DNA of 64,000 bases from Ancylobacter oerskovii (GCF_018390555.1 NZ_JAHBGB010000044.1:709424-773423), one strand, 5' to 3'. Positions 52,978-63,881 are shown, counted from the stretch's first letter. Translations and numbers: made by a program. Notes: generated by a model not told the origin, from the sequence alone.

Positions 52978-54705
52978 ATGGACGCCAAGACGCTCATCGA
53001 TAAAAGGAACCTGCCCAGCCGTCATGTGACGGAAGGGCCGGCGCGCGCGCCGCACCGTTCCTATCTCTATGCGATGGGCCTCACCCGCGAGCAGATCCAC
53101 CAGCCGCTGGTCGGCGTGGCCTCCTGCTGGAACGAGGCGGCGCCGTGCAACATCTCGCTGATGCGCCAGGCGCAGGCGGTGAAGAAGGGCGTCGCGGCGG
53201 CCAACGGCACCCCGCGCGAGTTCTGCACCATCACCGTCACCGACGGCATCGCCATGGGCCATGAGGGCATGAAGGCCTCGCTGGCCTCGCGCGAGGTGAT
53301 CGCCGACTCGGTCGAGCTCACCATGCGCGGCCATTCCTATGATGCGCTGGTCGGCCTCGCCGGCTGCGACAAGTCGCTGCCGGGCATGATGATGGCCATG
53401 GTGCGGCTCAACGTGCCGTCGATCTTCATCTATGGCGGCTCGATCCTGCCCGGCTCGTTCCGCGGCCAGCCGGTGACCGTGCAGGACATGTTCGAGGCGG
53501 TGGGCAAGCACTCGGTCGGCCTGATGTCCGACGAGGATCTCGACGAGATCGAGCAGGTGGCCTGCCCCTCCGCCGGCGCCTGCGGCGCCCAGTTCACCGC
53601 CAACACCATGGCGACCGTCTCCGAGGCGATCGGCCTCGCGCTGCCCTATTCGGCCGGCGCCCCGGCCCCCTACGAGATCCGCGACCGGTTCTGCATGACC
53701 GCGGGCGAGCAGATCATGGATCTGATCGCCCGCAACATCCGCCCGCGCGACATCGTCACCCGCAAGGCGCTGGAGAACGCGGCCACCGTGGTGGCGGCCT
53801 CCGGCGGCTCGACCAATGCCGGCCTGCATTTGCCGGCCATCGCGCATGAATGCGGCATCGCGTTCGACCTGTTCGACGTCGCCGAGATCTTCAAGCGCAC
53901 GCCCTATATCGCCGACCTGAAGCCGGGCGGGCGCTATGTCGCCAAGGACATGTTCGAAGTCGGCGGCATCCCGCTGCTGATGAAGACGCTGCTCGATCAT
54001 GGCTATCTGCATGGCGACTGCCTCACCGTGACCGGCCGCACCATCGCCGAGAACCTCGCCTCGGTGAAGTGGAACCCGAACCAGGACGTGGTGCGCCCGG
54101 CCAACGACCCGATCACCGTCACCGGCGGCGTGGTTGGGCTTGCCGGCAATCTCGCCCCGGACGGCGCCATCGTGAAGGTGGCCGGCCTGAAGAACCAGAT
54201 CTTCTCCGGCCCCGCCCGCTGCTTCGACAATGAGGAGGCCTGTTTCGAGGCCGTCACCAACCGCGCCTACAAGGAAGGCGAGGTGCTGGTGATCCGTTAC
54301 GAAGGTCCGAAGGGCGGCCCGGGCATGCGCGAGATGCTGGCGACCACCGCGGCGCTGTACGGCCAGGGCATGGGCGACAAGGTGGCCCTGATCACCGATG
54401 GCCGCTTCTCCGGCGCCACCCGCGGCTTCTGCATCGGCCATGTCGGCCCGGAAGCGGCGGTGGGCGGGCCGATCGGGCTTCTGCGCGACGGCGACCTCAT
54501 CACCATCGACGCGATCGAGGGCCGCCTCGACGTCGCGCTTTCGGACGAGGAACTGGCCGCGCGCCGTCGCGAGTGGCAGCCGCGTCCGTCGTCTTTCGGC
54601 TCGGGGGCCATCTGGAAGTTCGCGCAGGCCGTGGGGCCCGCCCGTCAGGGCGCGGTGACGCATCCCGGCGGCGCAGCTGAGACATCGTGCTATGCGGATA
54701 TCTGA
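52978..54705 (+). CDS. ilvD: Dihydroxy-acid dehydratase
   Basis: A 575-residue enzyme of branched-chain amino acid synthesis, making 2-keto acids from dihydroxy acids. Cluster cysteines are seen in [40 protein letters not shown] and [16 protein letters not shown]. The C-terminal [20 protein letters not shown] is diagnostic of the family. The spacing agrees with IlvD rather than Edd. The exoR gene begins inside its last codons. Confidence 0.93.
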   Translation: MDAKTLIDKRNLPSRHVTEGPARAPHRSYLYAMGLTREQIHQPLVGVASCWNEAAPCNISLMRQAQAVKKGVAAANGTPREFCTITVTDGIAMGHEGMKASLASREVIADSVELTMRGHSYDALVGLAGCDKSLPGMMMAMVRLNVPSIFIYGGSILPGSFRGQPVTVQDMFEAVGKHSVGLMSDEDLDEIEQVACPSAGACGAQFTANTMATVSEAIGLALPYSAGAPAPYEIRDRFCMTAGEQIMDLIARNIRPRDIVTRKALENAATVVAASGGSTNAGLHLPAIAHECGIAFDLFDVAEIFKRTPYIADLKPGGRYVAKDMFEVGGIPLLMKTLLDHGYLHGDCLTVTGRTIAENLASVKWNPNQDVVRPANDPITVTGGVVGLAGNLAPDGAIVKVAGLKNQIFSGPARCFDNEEACFEAVTNRAYKEGEVLVIRYEGPKGGPGMREMLATTAALYGQGMGDKVALITDGRFSGATRGFCIGHVGPEAAVGGPIGLLRDGDLITIDAIEGRLDVALSDEELAARRREWQPRPSSFGSGAIWKFAQAVGPARQGAVTHPGGAAETSCYADI

Positions 54706-55525
54706 CCGTCTGGCCCTCATAGCCGTCGCTGCGACGGTGCTGATGCCGCTGCCGGCGGTGTGGTCGCAGGCGTTTGCCTTCGACGGCACCACCGATTCCG
54801 GCAATGGGGGCATCTCCACTCCGCGTCCCCTCGACGAAGCCGTGCGCTTCGGCACCCAGGCGCTGCGCTCCGGCGAGACCGAGAAGGGCATCGATTCCCT
54901 GCGCTATGCCGCCGACCAGGGCCATGCCGGTGCCCAGTGGAAGCTCGGGCGCATGTATGCCGAGGGGGAAGGGGTCGAGCGCAACGACATCAAGGCGTTC
55001 GAGTATTTCACCCAGATCGCCAACATGCATGCGGACGACAACCCGTCGACGCCGCAGGCGCGTTTCGTCGCCGATGCCTTCGTGGCGCTGGGCAATTACT
55101 ACCTGATCGGGATTCCCAACAGTAAGGTGCGGCGCGATCCCAACCGGGCGCGCGACATGTTCGCCTATGCCGCGTCCTATTTCGGCGATTCCGAAGCGCA
55201 GTACCATCTGGCGCGCCTCTATATCGATGGCGTCGGCGTCAATCGCGACCTGCGCTTCGCCGCCCGCTGGCTGGGGCTTGCCGCCCACAAGGGCCAGTAC
55301 CAGGCGCAGGCGGCGCTGGGCGGGCTGCTGTTCAAGGGCGACGACGGCATTCCCCGCCAGGCGGCGCGCGGCCTGATGTGGCTGACGCTCGCCCGCGACG
55401 CCGCGGCCGGGCCGAGCGACAAATGGGTGGTCGATCTCTATGACGACGCCTTTGCCAATGCGACGCCGGACGAGCGCTCCATGGCGCTGGTCTATCTCGA
55501 GCAATATATGAAGGTCGAGCGGTAG
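54692..55525 (+). CDS. exoR: ExoR-like periplasmic Sel1-repeat protein
   Basis: A 277-residue protein with a signal peptide ([20 protein letters not shown]) and Sel1 repeats: [40 protein letters not shown] and [20 protein letters not shown]. Length and layout match rhizobial ExoR, which binds the sensor ExoS and restrains the ChvI response that controls exopolysaccharide and motility. It overlaps ilvD by 14 bases, so it may be co-transcribed with it. Confidence 0.8.
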   Translation: MRISDRLALIAVAATVLMPLPAVWSQAFAFDGTTDSGNGGISTPRPLDEAVRFGTQALRSGETEKGIDSLRYAADQGHAGAQWKLGRMYAEGEGVERNDIKAFEYFTQIANMHADDNPSTPQARFVADAFVALGNYYLIGIPNSKVRRDPNRARDMFAYAASYFGDSEAQYHLARLYIDGVGVNRDLRFAARWLGLAAHKGQYQAQAALGGLLFKGDDGIPRQAARGLMWLTLARDAAAGPSDKWVVDLYDDAFANATPDERSMALVYLEQYMKVER

Positions 55526-55635
55526 GCGCTTGTAGGCGCTAAGGCTTCGGCCGCGGATCCAGGTGCCGCCTTTCGAGGCGGGCGGCGATGGACTTCGGCG
55601 GTTGCCAGCCTGGTCGAAATCCATGGAGCATCCTC

Positions 55636-55745
55636 ATCCCTGAGGTGCCCGGCGGTACGCCAAGCCTCGAAGGATGGTTGTCCGGGCACGCCAGGGCAAG
55701 CATCCTTCGAGGCTCGCTTCGCTCGCACCTCAGGATGAGGTGGTG
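55636..55745. repeat. REP-like palindromic repeat, copy 1
   Basis: Arms CCTCATCCCTGAGGTGC and CACCTCAGGATGAGG enclose internal inverted units (AGCCTCGAAGGATG with CATCCTTCGAGGCT). Such elements are scattered between genes in Rhizobiales. A related unit lies at 59640-59720. Confidence 0.7.
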
Positions 55746-55769
55746 CCCGGTAGCTCGGATCGGCCGTCC

Positions 55770-56561
55770 TCACGCCGCGATGTCGAGATCCGCCCAGACC
55801 GGCACATGATCGGACGGCTTCTCCCAGCTGCGCACATGCTTGTCGATACCAACGCCCTTGAGGAGGTCGGCCGCCTGCGGGGAGAGCAGCAGGTGATCGA
55901 TGCGGATGCCGTTGTTCTTCTGCCACGCCCCGGCCTGATAGTCCCAGAAGGTGTAGAGCCCGGCCGCGTCGCTCGACGCCCGCAGCGCATCGGTAAGGCC
56001 GAGATTCTCGATGGCGCGGAAGGCGGCGCGGGTGCGGGGCAGGAACAGCGCGTCGCGCACCCATGCCTCGGGATGGGCGGCATCCTCCGGCTCGGGGATG
56101 ACGTTGTAGTCGCCGGCCACGATCAGCGGCTCCTCCAGGGCGAGGCGTTCGGCGATATGCGCCTTCAGCCGCGCCATCCAGGCGAGCTTGTAGGGGTATT
56201 TCTCGGTGTCCGGCGGGTTGCCGTTGGGCAAATAGATGCCGCACACCCGCACCACGCCGCCGCCGGGGCGCGACACCACCACCTCGATGAAGCGCGACTG
56301 CACATCGGCCTCGTCGCCGGGAAGGCCGGCCTTCACCTCGTCGAAGGGCAGGCGGGACAGCACGGCGACGCCGTTGAAGCCCTTCTGCCCGTGCACGGCG
56401 ACATTGTAGCCGGCACTCTCGAAGACCTCGCGCGGGAACTGGTCGTCCTGGCACTTGATCTCCTGCAGGCAGACGAGATCGGGCTGGCGCTCCTTGAGCC
56501 AGGTCAGCGTGTTGTCGAGCCGCAGCCGGACGGAATTGACGTTCCAGGTGGCGATGCGCAT
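55770..56561 (-). CDS. xthA: Exodeoxyribonuclease III
   Basis: A 263-residue enzyme of base-excision repair. Metal and active-site motifs: ATWNVNSVRLRL, LQEIKCQD with the catalytic Glu, GVAVLSR, VAGDYNVIPEPED with Asp and Asn, and the final SDHVPVWADLD with the catalytic His. ATG 56561 (MRIATWNVN) is the family start; the upstream extension is not conserved. Confidence 0.93.
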   Translation of the reverse strand: MRIATWNVNSVRLRLDNTLTWLKERQPDLVCLQEIKCQDDQFPREVFESAGYNVAVHGQKGFNGVAVLSRLPFDEVKAGLPGDEADVQSRFIEVVVSRPGGGVVRVCGIYLPNGNPPDTEKYPYKLAWMARLKAHIAERLALEEPLIVAGDYNVIPEPEDAAHPEAWVRDALFLPRTRAAFRAIENLGLTDALRASSDAAGLYTFWDYQAGAWQKNNGIRIDHLLLSPQAADLLKGVGIDKHVRSWEKPSDHVPVWADLDIAA

Positions 56562-56640
56562 GGGCGAGATGTCCGCTTTGCCTCGGGTCTTGAATCGGGC
56601 GCAGCATGCCGGCTCGGCGCCATCGGTGCAATCGGCGCCG

Positions 56641-56781
56641 TCACCGGCGCGGGCGGGCGGGATGGCGGATCTTGGCGTCGCTGGTGCAGTAGCGGCCGTG
56701 CTGGTAGCAGCCATCGGTCAGCTGCCGGTCAAGGCGGTGGAACAGGTGCGCCAGCACGGAGCGCAGGGTGGCGATGAACAT
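56641..56781 (-). CDS. Small Rhizobiales-like protein, 46 aa
   Basis: ATG 56781 with GGAG six bases upstream opens a 46-residue protein: MFIATLRSVLAHLFHRLDRQ, then a Cys- and His-containing part (LTDGCYQHGRYCTSDAKIRH) and a basic end. It is short but has consistent codon usage. It lies upstream of xthA on the same strand, with 80 bases between. 56782-57030 shows no further gene. Confidence 0.45.
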   Translation of the reverse strand: MFIATLRSVLAHLFHRLDRQLTDGCYQHGRYCTSDAKIRHPARPRR

Positions 56782-57030
56782 GGAAGGCTCCATCGGCCGG
56801 GATCGACCGTGCCCTCAATGTGGGCGACGCTGCGTCAGCTTTCGATGGCGAAGACGGGGCGGCGACCTCAGGAAAGCGTAAGGATGAGGGGGATCATTCC
56901 CTGCGCGTCCTGTTTCGCGTCGACGCCGGTGCGGCAACGGCTGGAAGGCGTGGGGTGGTGGATCCGGCGTCGGCGGCGCATGCTGCGGCCCTATGACGTC
57001 GCAGACGGCCTCGGGAAAGGAGCGGTGCGG

Positions 57031-57198
57031 ATGGGCGGATACGGACCCTATATTGCGGGCGTGGTGCTGGGGCTTCTTGTCGCCTTCGCCCTGTCCGCCG
57101 TCCTCGGCATCACCGGCATGGCGCAGCTGCTGCTGTTCGGCGTGCTGCCGGCCTTGGGCGGCACGGTGGCGGAGCGCCTGGTCGCCGGCCGGCGATGA
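57031..57198 (+). CDS. Small two-helix membrane protein, 55 aa
   Basis: A 55-residue protein that is almost entirely hydrophobic: GPYIAGVVLGLLVAFALSAV, then LGITGMAQLLLFGVLPALGG. GGAAAGGAGC precedes ATG 57031. Two membrane helices with a short turn. It converges on the mtnN gene. Not recognised. Confidence 0.5.
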   Translation: MGGYGPYIAGVVLGLLVAFALSAVLGITGMAQLLLFGVLPALGGTVAERLVAGRR

Positions 57199-57210
57199 TC
57201 CGTTTGCTCC

Positions 57211-57978
57211 TCATACCACCGGCAGCAGCCGGCGCACGATGAGGGCGCCGGAACGCGCCACCTCGTCGAGGAAGCGGTGCACGTCGAAATGCGAGGAGTG
57301 GCCGGCGAGGTCGGAGAGGGCGCGGATCACCACCCAGGGCACGCCGAAGGCGGCGCAGGCCTGCGCCATGGCGGCGCCCTCCATCTCCACCGCCTTGGCA
57401 GCGAAGTCGCGGAACAGCGCCTCGCGCACCTGTTCGTTGTTGATGAACTGGTCGCCGGTGAGCACCCGGCCGAAATGCAGGCGCGGCGCCGGCGCACCGT
57501 CGCCCGCGGCGGCGAGGGGCGCGAGCTCGACATCGGCCAGCGCCGCCGCGATCCGCGCCGCAAGGGCGGGATCCAGCGCGATGCCGAGGCCGTCGAACGG
57601 ATTGAAATAGGGCTGGTGCCCGTGCTGGTAGGCGACGAAGCCGCCGGGCCCCTCATAGCCGTGGTCGTGCTGGATCACATGGTCGGCGATGACGATGTCG
57701 CCGACCGACAGGGCCGGGTCGAGCCCGCCGGCGACGCCGGAGAACATCACCGCCCGCGCGCCGAAACGCTCGATCAGCAGCGTGGTGGCGATGGCGGCAT
57801 TGACCTTGCCCATGCCGGCCTTGGCCAGCACCACCGCCTCGCCGTCGAGCCGGCCGGCATGGAAGGCCATGCCGGCGGTGTCGAAGGTCTCGGCATGTTC
57901 GAGATTGTCGAGGAGATAGGCGACCTCCTGCTCCAGCGCGCAGAGCACGCCGATGCGCCGCGTCCCGTCAGGCGACAT
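57211..57978 (-). CDS. mtnN: 5'-methylthioadenosine/S-adenosylhomocysteine nucleosidase
   Basis: A 255-residue enzyme that cleaves MTA and SAH in methionine salvage. RIGVLCALEQEVAYLLDN, VVLAKAGMGKVNAAIATTLL, VMFSGVAGGLDPALSVGDIV, the catalytic Glu in KAVEMEGAAMAQACAAF and Asp in IRALSDLAGHSS are all visible. Coupled to erpA by a TGATG overlap. Confidence 0.9.
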   Translation of the reverse strand: MSPDGTRRIGVLCALEQEVAYLLDNLEHAETFDTAGMAFHAGRLDGEAVVLAKAGMGKVNAAIATTLLIERFGARAVMFSGVAGGLDPALSVGDIVIADHVIQHDHGYEGPGGFVAYQHGHQPYFNPFDGLGIALDPALAARIAAALADVELAPLAAAGDGAPAPRLHFGRVLTGDQFINNEQVREALFRDFAAKAVEMEGAAMAQACAAFGVPWVVIRALSDLAGHSSHFDVHRFLDEVARSGALIVRRLLPVV

Positions 57979-58331
57979 CAGAGCGCGAAGCTGGTGCCGC
58001 AGCCGCAGGAGGCGGTGGCGTGCGGATTGCTGATCTTGAACGAGGCGCCGATCAGGTCGTCGACGAAATCGAGCTGCGAGCCGGACATGTATTCCAGCGA
58101 GACCGGATCGACGACGACGGTGGCGCCGTCCCGCTCGATGACGAGGTCGTCCTCGGCCTTCTCGCGGGTGATGTCGAATTTGTACTGGAAGCCGGAGCAG
58201 CCACCGCCCTCCACGCTGACGCGCAGCATGCTGGCGGGCGGTTCGGTGGCCAGGATCTCGGCGATGCGACGGGCGGCGCTGGACGTGACCGCGACGTTGT
58301 CGGCAGAGGGGGCGAGGGAGGCGTCAGCCAT
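57978..58331 (-). CDS. erpA: A-type iron-sulfur carrier ErpA
   Basis: A 117-residue A-type carrier. The three cluster cysteines are in VEGGGCSGFQYKFD and the CGCGTSF near the C-terminus. SLEYMSGSQLDFVDDLIGAS is the family signature. It delivers iron-sulfur clusters to targets. In Rhizobiales it is divergent from dgt, as here. Confidence 0.88.
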   Translation of the reverse strand: MADASLAPSADNVAVTSSAARRIAEILATEPPASMLRVSVEGGGCSGFQYKFDITREKAEDDLVIERDGATVVVDPVSLEYMSGSQLDFVDDLIGASFKISNPHATASCGCGTSFAL

Positions 58332-58424
58332 CGGGCGGCCTTCGGATGTTGAATGTGACTGGCTTGATAGTTAAGTGCTGACGCCGCCGAGTCAAAGGGG
58401 CGAACGCGCAGAGGAGACCCGCGC

Positions 58425-59603
58425 ATGGCGCTCGCCGCCGCCGAGCCACGCGCCCCATGGGCCGCCCGGGCCGAGGAAAGCCGCGGCCGCCTGGTCGCCG
58501 AGCCCGAAAGCCGCGCGCGCAGCGCCTTCCGCCGCGACGCCGACCGCATCATCCATTCCAGCGCCTTCCGGCGGCTGGCCTACAAGACGCAGGTCTTCAC
58601 CTATCACGAGGGCGACCACTACCGCACCCGGCTCACCCACACGCTGGAGGTGGTGCAGGTGGCGCGCTCCATCGCCCGCGCGCTGGGGCTGGACGAGGAC
58701 CTCGCCGAGGCGCTGGCGCTGGCTCACGATCTCGGCCATCCGCCCTTCGCCCATGCCGGCGAGCGGGTGCTCGACGCCTGCATGGCCGCCTATGGCGGCT
58801 TCGATCACAACGCCCAGTCGCTGCGCGTGGTGACGCGGCTGGAGAACCGCTATCCCGGCTTCGACGGGCTGAACCTAAGCTGGGAGACGCTGGAAGGCAT
58901 CGTCAAGCATAACGGGCCGCTGGCCGGCGAGGGCAAGGGGCCACTGGCGCATGCCATCGCCGTATATGGCGAGAAGCAGGATCTGTGGCTGTGGAGCTGG
59001 CCCTCCGCCGAGGCGCAGGTCGCCGCCATCGCCGACGACATCGCCTATGACGTGCACGACCTCGACGACGGGCTGCGCGCCGGCATGTTCAGGGTGGAGG
59101 AATTGCGGGCGCTGCCGCTGGTGGGCGCGGTGATCGCCGGCATCGAGGCGGATTGGCCGGGGCTGTCCGGTTCGCGCATGGTGCACGAGATCGGCCGGCG
59201 GATGATCACCCTGCTGATCGAGGACGTGGTGGGCGAGACCCGGCGGCGGGCCGCCGAGCTTGGACCGGAGGATGCCGACGCGGTGCGCCGGCTGGGGCGG
59301 GCGCTGGTCGGCTTCTCCGCCGAGCGGGCGCAGGGCGAGCGGGCGATCAAGGACTTCCTGTTTCCCCGCATGTACCGGCACCCGCGGGTGATGTCGGAGA
59401 TGGAGGCGGCCGGGCGGATGGTGCGTGAACTGTTCGGCGCCTACATGGCCGATACGTTCACCCTGCCGGTGGAATGGCGCGCCGGCATGGAGGCGCGTGA
59501 CGAGGCCGGCCGGGCGCGGCGCATTGCCGACTTCATCGCCGGCCAGACCGACCGCTACGCGCTCGCCGAGCATGCGCGGCTGTTCGACGTCGGGAATTTG
59601 TGA
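58425..59603 (+). CDS. dgt: Deoxyguanosinetriphosphate triphosphohydrolase-like protein
   Basis: A 392-residue HD-domain enzyme that hydrolyses dNTPs to nucleosides and triphosphate. HSSAFRRLAYKTQVF, RLTHTLEVVQVARSIARALG and the metal motif LAHDLGHPPFAHAGE are diagnostic. The C-terminal part is of the alphaproteobacterial type. It is followed by a repeat-filled gap and argS. Confidence 0.9.
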   Translation: MALAAAEPRAPWAARAEESRGRLVAEPESRARSAFRRDADRIIHSSAFRRLAYKTQVFTYHEGDHYRTRLTHTLEVVQVARSIARALGLDEDLAEALALAHDLGHPPFAHAGERVLDACMAAYGGFDHNAQSLRVVTRLENRYPGFDGLNLSWETLEGIVKHNGPLAGEGKGPLAHAIAVYGEKQDLWLWSWPSAEAQVAAIADDIAYDVHDLDDGLRAGMFRVEELRALPLVGAVIAGIEADWPGLSGSRMVHEIGRRMITLLIEDVVGETRRRAAELGPEDADAVRRLGRALVGFSAERAQGERAIKDFLFPRMYRHPRVMSEMEAAGRMVRELFGAYMADTFTLPVEWRAGMEARDEAGRARRIADFIAGQTDRYALAEHARLFDVGNL

Positions 59604-60243
59604 GGGGCTGGTCTCATCCGCTCCGAGCCTGCTCCGGGCGCCCTCATCCTGAGGTGCCCGGCCGCAGGTCGGGCCTCGAAGGAGGCTCGTCCGGGTGCGC
59701 TCGCACGCACCTCAGGATGTGGGTGCTTTGGCGGGATTGCGTAGGGAGGCCGGTGGAGCGCCTCGCCGGCATCCGTCATCCCGGCCGCAGGCGAAGCCGG
59801 AGAGCCGGGATTGCTCTCTGCTTCCCATGCGATCCCGGATCGGCCTTTCGGTCGTCCGGGATGACGGCGAGGCCATGGACGTCGCCTCCATCCCACACGA
59901 CGTCATGGCCGGGCTTGACCCGGCCAAGCCGGCCAGACCGACCGCTATGCGCTCGCCAAACATACGCGGCTGTTCCAGGCGTGGCCGCTTCGGGACGTTG
60001 CGAGGCGAGGCGGCCCTCTCCCCGCGGGGGAGAGGGATGGGGTGAGGGGGCTTACTGATCCCCCAATGTCGTCCCCCCTCACCGACCCGCTGCGCGGGCA
60101 ACCTCTCCCTCACAGGGAGAGGGAAAGCCAAGGAGGGCTCGGTGGACGTGCGGCACGCGGCACGCCAAGTCTTTTGACTCGCCCCCCGAAACGCGCTAGC
60201 CGGCTCGCGCCCCTTCGGGCCGGCCGTTTCGGAGCTTTCCGCC
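59604..60243. repeat. Repeat-rich intergenic region between dgt and argS
   Basis: No gene is supported in these 640 bases. It contains a REP-like palindrome at about 59640-59720 related to the one at 55636; a CATCCCGG...CCGGGATG-type inverted pair at 59770-59870; a partial copy of the dgt 3' end at 59931-59975; and a CCCTCTCC.../...GGAGAGGG palindromic array at 60013-60124. Repeated insertion of small palindromic elements explains most of it. Confidence 0.65.
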
Positions 60244-62010
60244 ATGAACCTCTATGCCCTCTTCGCCGATCATGTCCGCGCCGCGCTGGAAGCGCTGGCG
60301 GCGGAAGGTGTGCTGCCGGGAGGCATCGACGCGCGACGCGTGGTGGTGGAGCCGCCGCGCGATGCCAGCCATGGCGATCTCGCCACCAATGCCGCGATGG
60401 TGCTCTCGAAGGATGCCGGCCTGAAGCCGCGCGATCTCGCCGAGAAGCTGGCCGAGAAATTGCGGGCGATCGATGATGTCGAGCGGGTCGACGTCGCCGG
60501 GCCCGGCTTCATCAACATCGCGCTCGCCCCGGCCTTCTGGCCGCGGGTGATCGAGGCGGTGCTGATCCAGGGCGCCGATTTCGGCCGTTCCGGCATGGGC
60601 GGCGCGCAGGCGATGAATGTCGAATATGTCTCGGCCAATCCCACGGGGCCGATGCATGTCGGCCATTGCCGCGGCGCGGTGTTCGGCGATGCGCTCGCCA
60701 ACCTGCTCGCCTTCGCCGGCTGGGCGGTGACGCGCGAATATTACATCAACGATGCCGGCGTGCAGGTCGACGTGCTCGCCCGCTCGGCCTATCTGCGCTA
60801 CCGCGAGGCGCTGGGCGAAGAGATCACCATTCCCGAGGGCTTCTATCCCGGCGACTATCTGGTGCCGGTCGGGCGCGACCTCGTGGTGAAATATGGCCGG
60901 ACGCTGCTCGACAAGAGCGAGGAGGAATGGCTGCCGTCGGTGCGCAAGGTTGCCATCGACGAGATGATGGCGATGATCCGCGACGACCTCGCGGCGCTGA
61001 ACATCCGCCACGACGTGTTCTTCTCCGAGCGGACGCTGCATGCGCGGAACGGCGGCAACGCCTCGACCATCGACCGACTGCTGGAAGACCTGCGCGCCCG
61101 CGACCTCGTCTATGACGGCAGCCTGCCGCCGCCCAAGGGGGCGCCGGTGGAGGACTGGGAGGACCGCGAGCAGACGCTGTTCCGCGCCACCGAATATGGC
61201 GACGACGTCGACCGGCCGCTGGTGAAGTCCGACGGCGCCTATACCTACTTCGCCGCCGACATCGCCTACCACAAGGACAAGTTCGATCGCGGCTTCAAGC
61301 AGATGATCGACGTGTGGGGCGCCGATCACGGCGGCTACATCAAGCGCATGCAGGCGGCGGTGAAGGCCGCCACCGGCGGGGAGGGGGGGCTCGACGTCGA
61401 GATCTGCCAGCTGGTACGCCTGCTGCGCAATGGCGAGCCGGTGAAGATGTCGAAGCGCGCCGGCACCTTCGTGACGTTGCGTGAAGTAGTGGATGAAGTC
61501 GGTCGCGACGCGGTGCGCTTCATGATGATCCACCGCAAGAATGATGCGGTGCTCGACTTCGACCTCGCCAAGGTGATGGAGCAGAGCCGCGACAACCCGG
61601 TGTTCTACGTGCAGTACGCCCATGCCCGGGCGCGCTCCATCCTGCGCAACGCCCGCGACGCCTTCGCCGATCTGCCCGCCGACCCGGCCGCCTTCGCCTC
61701 GGCGGAGCTGTCGCGGCTCGACGACGAGGGCGAGATCGCGCTTGCCCGGCTGATCGCCGGCTATCCCCGGCTGATCGAGCAGGCGGCCTCCGCGCGCGAG
61801 CCGCACCGGGTCGCGTTCTACCTCTACGATCTCGCCAGCGCCCTGCATGCACAGTGGAATCGCGGCAAAGACGCGCCACATTTACGCTTCATTATCGAAG
61901 ATGATCGAAAGTCGACTTATGCGCGGCTGGCACTCGTTCACGCGGTTGCGCTGATCATCGCTTCGGGACTCGCGATCCTCGGAGTCGATGCTCCCGAAGA
62001 AATGCGGTGA
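60244..62010 (+). CDS. argS: Arginyl-tRNA synthetase
   Basis: A 588-residue class I synthetase. The N-terminal arginyl domain ([16 protein letters not shown]), HVGH at 138-141 in [34 protein letters not shown] and the anticodon-binding C-terminus ([20 protein letters not shown]) are present. Normal length. Confidence 0.96.
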   Translation: MNLYALFADHVRAALEALAAEGVLPGGIDARRVVVEPPRDASHGDLATNAAMVLSKDAGLKPRDLAEKLAEKLRAIDDVERVDVAGPGFINIALAPAFWPRVIEAVLIQGADFGRSGMGGAQAMNVEYVSANPTGPMHVGHCRGAVFGDALANLLAFAGWAVTREYYINDAGVQVDVLARSAYLRYREALGEEITIPEGFYPGDYLVPVGRDLVVKYGRTLLDKSEEEWLPSVRKVAIDEMMAMIRDDLAALNIRHDVFFSERTLHARNGGNASTIDRLLEDLRARDLVYDGSLPPPKGAPVEDWEDREQTLFRATEYGDDVDRPLVKSDGAYTYFAADIAYHKDKFDRGFKQMIDVWGADHGGYIKRMQAAVKAATGGEGGLDVEICQLVRLLRNGEPVKMSKRAGTFVTLREVVDEVGRDAVRFMMIHRKNDAVLDFDLAKVMEQSRDNPVFYVQYAHARARSILRNARDAFADLPADPAAFASAELSRLDDEGEIALARLIAGYPRLIEQAASAREPHRVAFYLYDLASALHAQWNRGKDAPHLRFIIEDDRKSTYARLALVHAVALIIASGLAILGVDAPEEMR

Positions 62011-62102
62011 GCGCGTTGCGTAAGGTCTCGCTCCGCTCCTCCTAAAGTGCGCCTCCGGTCCTGCCGGCGGGTGTTCGCACGCAGCCAACAGGTCCGGTCA
62101 AC

Positions 62103-63866
62103 ATGGTCAACGACGGCACTTCACGTTATCGGCAGAGCGATCCGGGTCACGCCCCGCGCCCGGCCGAGGGACGGTCCAACGCCGCCGATCCGCTTGCCGA
62201 ACTCGCGCGCATGATGGCGCAGGAGGACGAGTTCGCGGCGTTGATGCGCGAGGTTCCCCGGCAGCCCCAGCGTCCGGCGGCACCGCCGCCCCGGCCGCAG
62301 GCGCCGGTGGCTTCGCCGCGTCCGTCGCAGCCCCAGCCGGCTCCGCAGGCGCCGCGCGCGCCGTCCCCGGCTGCCGCGCCGCGTCCGGCGGCGGGCTCCT
62401 TCGCCGCGCTCGCGGCGGAGGTCTATACCGAATCGGCGCAGCGTGCCGCCGCTCCCGCTCCCGCTCCCGCCCCGCGCGCCGAGCGTCCTTCCGTCGAGCC
62501 CGGTCAGCGTCCGCCGCATCCGGGCGAGCCCTATGCACGCGAGGCGCGTCCCGCCATGCCGCCGCGGCCGGCGGCGCCCGTCTCTGCGGCTGCCGCGGCC
62601 CCGTCGCCCGCGCCCCGCGCGCCGGTTGCCCCGCCCGCAGCTCCTGTGCGCGCGCCGGTGGTGGATCGACGCCCTCCCGTCGAGCCGGCCCCGGCCCCGC
62701 GAGCGCCCGCGCGGGCCGAGCCGGCCTTCGAGCAGCCGGCCGCTCCGCCGCCGAGCTGGATGAGCCGCGCCAACCAGGCGCCCGCCGATCGCGACACGAC
62801 CTTCGATCTCGGCCTCGATCGCGAGGACGACGTCTACGACTATGGCCGCACTTCCGGCGACGACGAGGCCTATGGGGCTGAGGCCGACGAGGATTTCGGC
62901 CACGAGGCCGCCGCGCCGCGTCGCAACCGGCGGCGCCTCCTGATGGCCGGCGCCGCGCTGGCGGTTCTTGTGGTCGGCGGTGCCGGCGCCTATGCGTTCC
63001 TTCGCAGCGGCGGCACCTCGACCATTGCCGGTGGCCAGCCTCCGGTGATCCGCGCCGAGCAGGCGCCCAACAAGGTGGTGCCGGCGCCGACCCAGACGGC
63101 GGAAACCACCAGCGATGGCCAGAAGCTGATCTATGACCGCGTCGGCGGTACCGGCTCGACCGGCAGCGAGAAGGTGGTGTCCAGCGAGGAGCAGCCGGTC
63201 GACGTCTCGCAGGCGGCGCAGCCGCAGCCGCGGGTGATCGCCCCGGCGCCGAGTTCCCGGACGCCGGTCGCCACCGCGCCGTCCGGCACCGAGCCGAAGC
63301 GGGTGCGCACCCTCACCGTGCGCGCCGACGGCAGCATCGTCGAAGGCGATCCCGCGCCGACGCCGGCGGCGGCCGTCGCCACCACGCCCCAATCGCCGCA
63401 GCCGACCGCATCGGCCGCGGTGGCCCTGAGCCCCGGCACGGCCTCGCCGGTCTCGACCAATCCGGCGCCGCTCGCCGCCACGCCGTCCATCGTGCCGAAC
63501 GTGCCGGCCCCACCCACCCGGGTCGCCACCGCGCCGTCGCAGGCGGCTCCCGCGCCGGCGGCGAATGTGACGCAGACGCTGAACGCCGCGGCCAACTCCG
63601 TGCCGACCGCCAGCGGCGCCTATGTGGTGCAGATCGGCTCGGTGCCGAGCGAGGCGGATGCGCAGGCCATGCTGCGCAGCGCGCTGACGCGCTATCCGAG
63701 CCTGCTCGGCGGCAAGCCAGCCTCGGTGCGGCGCGGCGACATTTCCTCCACCGGCGGTACCACCTATCGCGCCCAGATCGGAGCCTTCACCAACCGCGCC
63801 GATGCGGTGAACCTGTGCGAGCAGTTGAAGTCGCAGGGCGGTAATTGCTTCGTCTCGCGCCTCTGA
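62103..63866 (+). CDS. SPOR-domain membrane protein
   Basis: A 587-residue protein. A short conserved start (DPLAELARMMAQEDEFAALM), a long proline/alanine-rich cytoplasmic region, one membrane helix at about 280-300 (LLMAGAALAVLVVGGAGAYA), a periplasmic linker and a C-terminal SPOR domain (GAYVVQIGSVPSEADAQAML and on to GNCFVSRL). SPOR domains bind denuded septal peptidoglycan, so it likely acts in division. The argS-SPOR-nagZ order is conserved in Rhizobiales. Confidence 0.9.
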   Translation: MVNDGTSRYRQSDPGHAPRPAEGRSNAADPLAELARMMAQEDEFAALMREVPRQPQRPAAPPPRPQAPVASPRPSQPQPAPQAPRAPSPAAAPRPAAGSFAALAAEVYTESAQRAAAPAPAPAPRAERPSVEPGQRPPHPGEPYAREARPAMPPRPAAPVSAAAAAPSPAPRAPVAPPAAPVRAPVVDRRPPVEPAPAPRAPARAEPAFEQPAAPPPSWMSRANQAPADRDTTFDLGLDREDDVYDYGRTSGDDEAYGAEADEDFGHEAAAPRRNRRRLLMAGAALAVLVVGGAGAYAFLRSGGTSTIAGGQPPVIRAEQAPNKVVPAPTQTAETTSDGQKLIYDRVGGTGSTGSEKVVSSEEQPVDVSQAAQPQPRVIAPAPSSRTPVATAPSGTEPKRVRTLTVRADGSIVEGDPAPTPAAAVATTPQSPQPTASAAVALSPGTASPVSTNPAPLAATPSIVPNVPAPPTRVATAPSQAAPAPAANVTQTLNAAANSVPTASGAYVVQIGSVPSEADAQAMLRSALTRYPSLLGGKPASVRRGDISSTGGTTYRAQIGAFTNRADAVNLCEQLKSQGGNCFVSRL

Positions 63867-63881
63867 CGCCGGACCTCTGAC

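Noticed and set aside
55636-60124. CRISPR-like repeats
   Set aside because: The repeats are palindromic, few and unevenly spaced, without uniform spacers, so they are REP-type elements.
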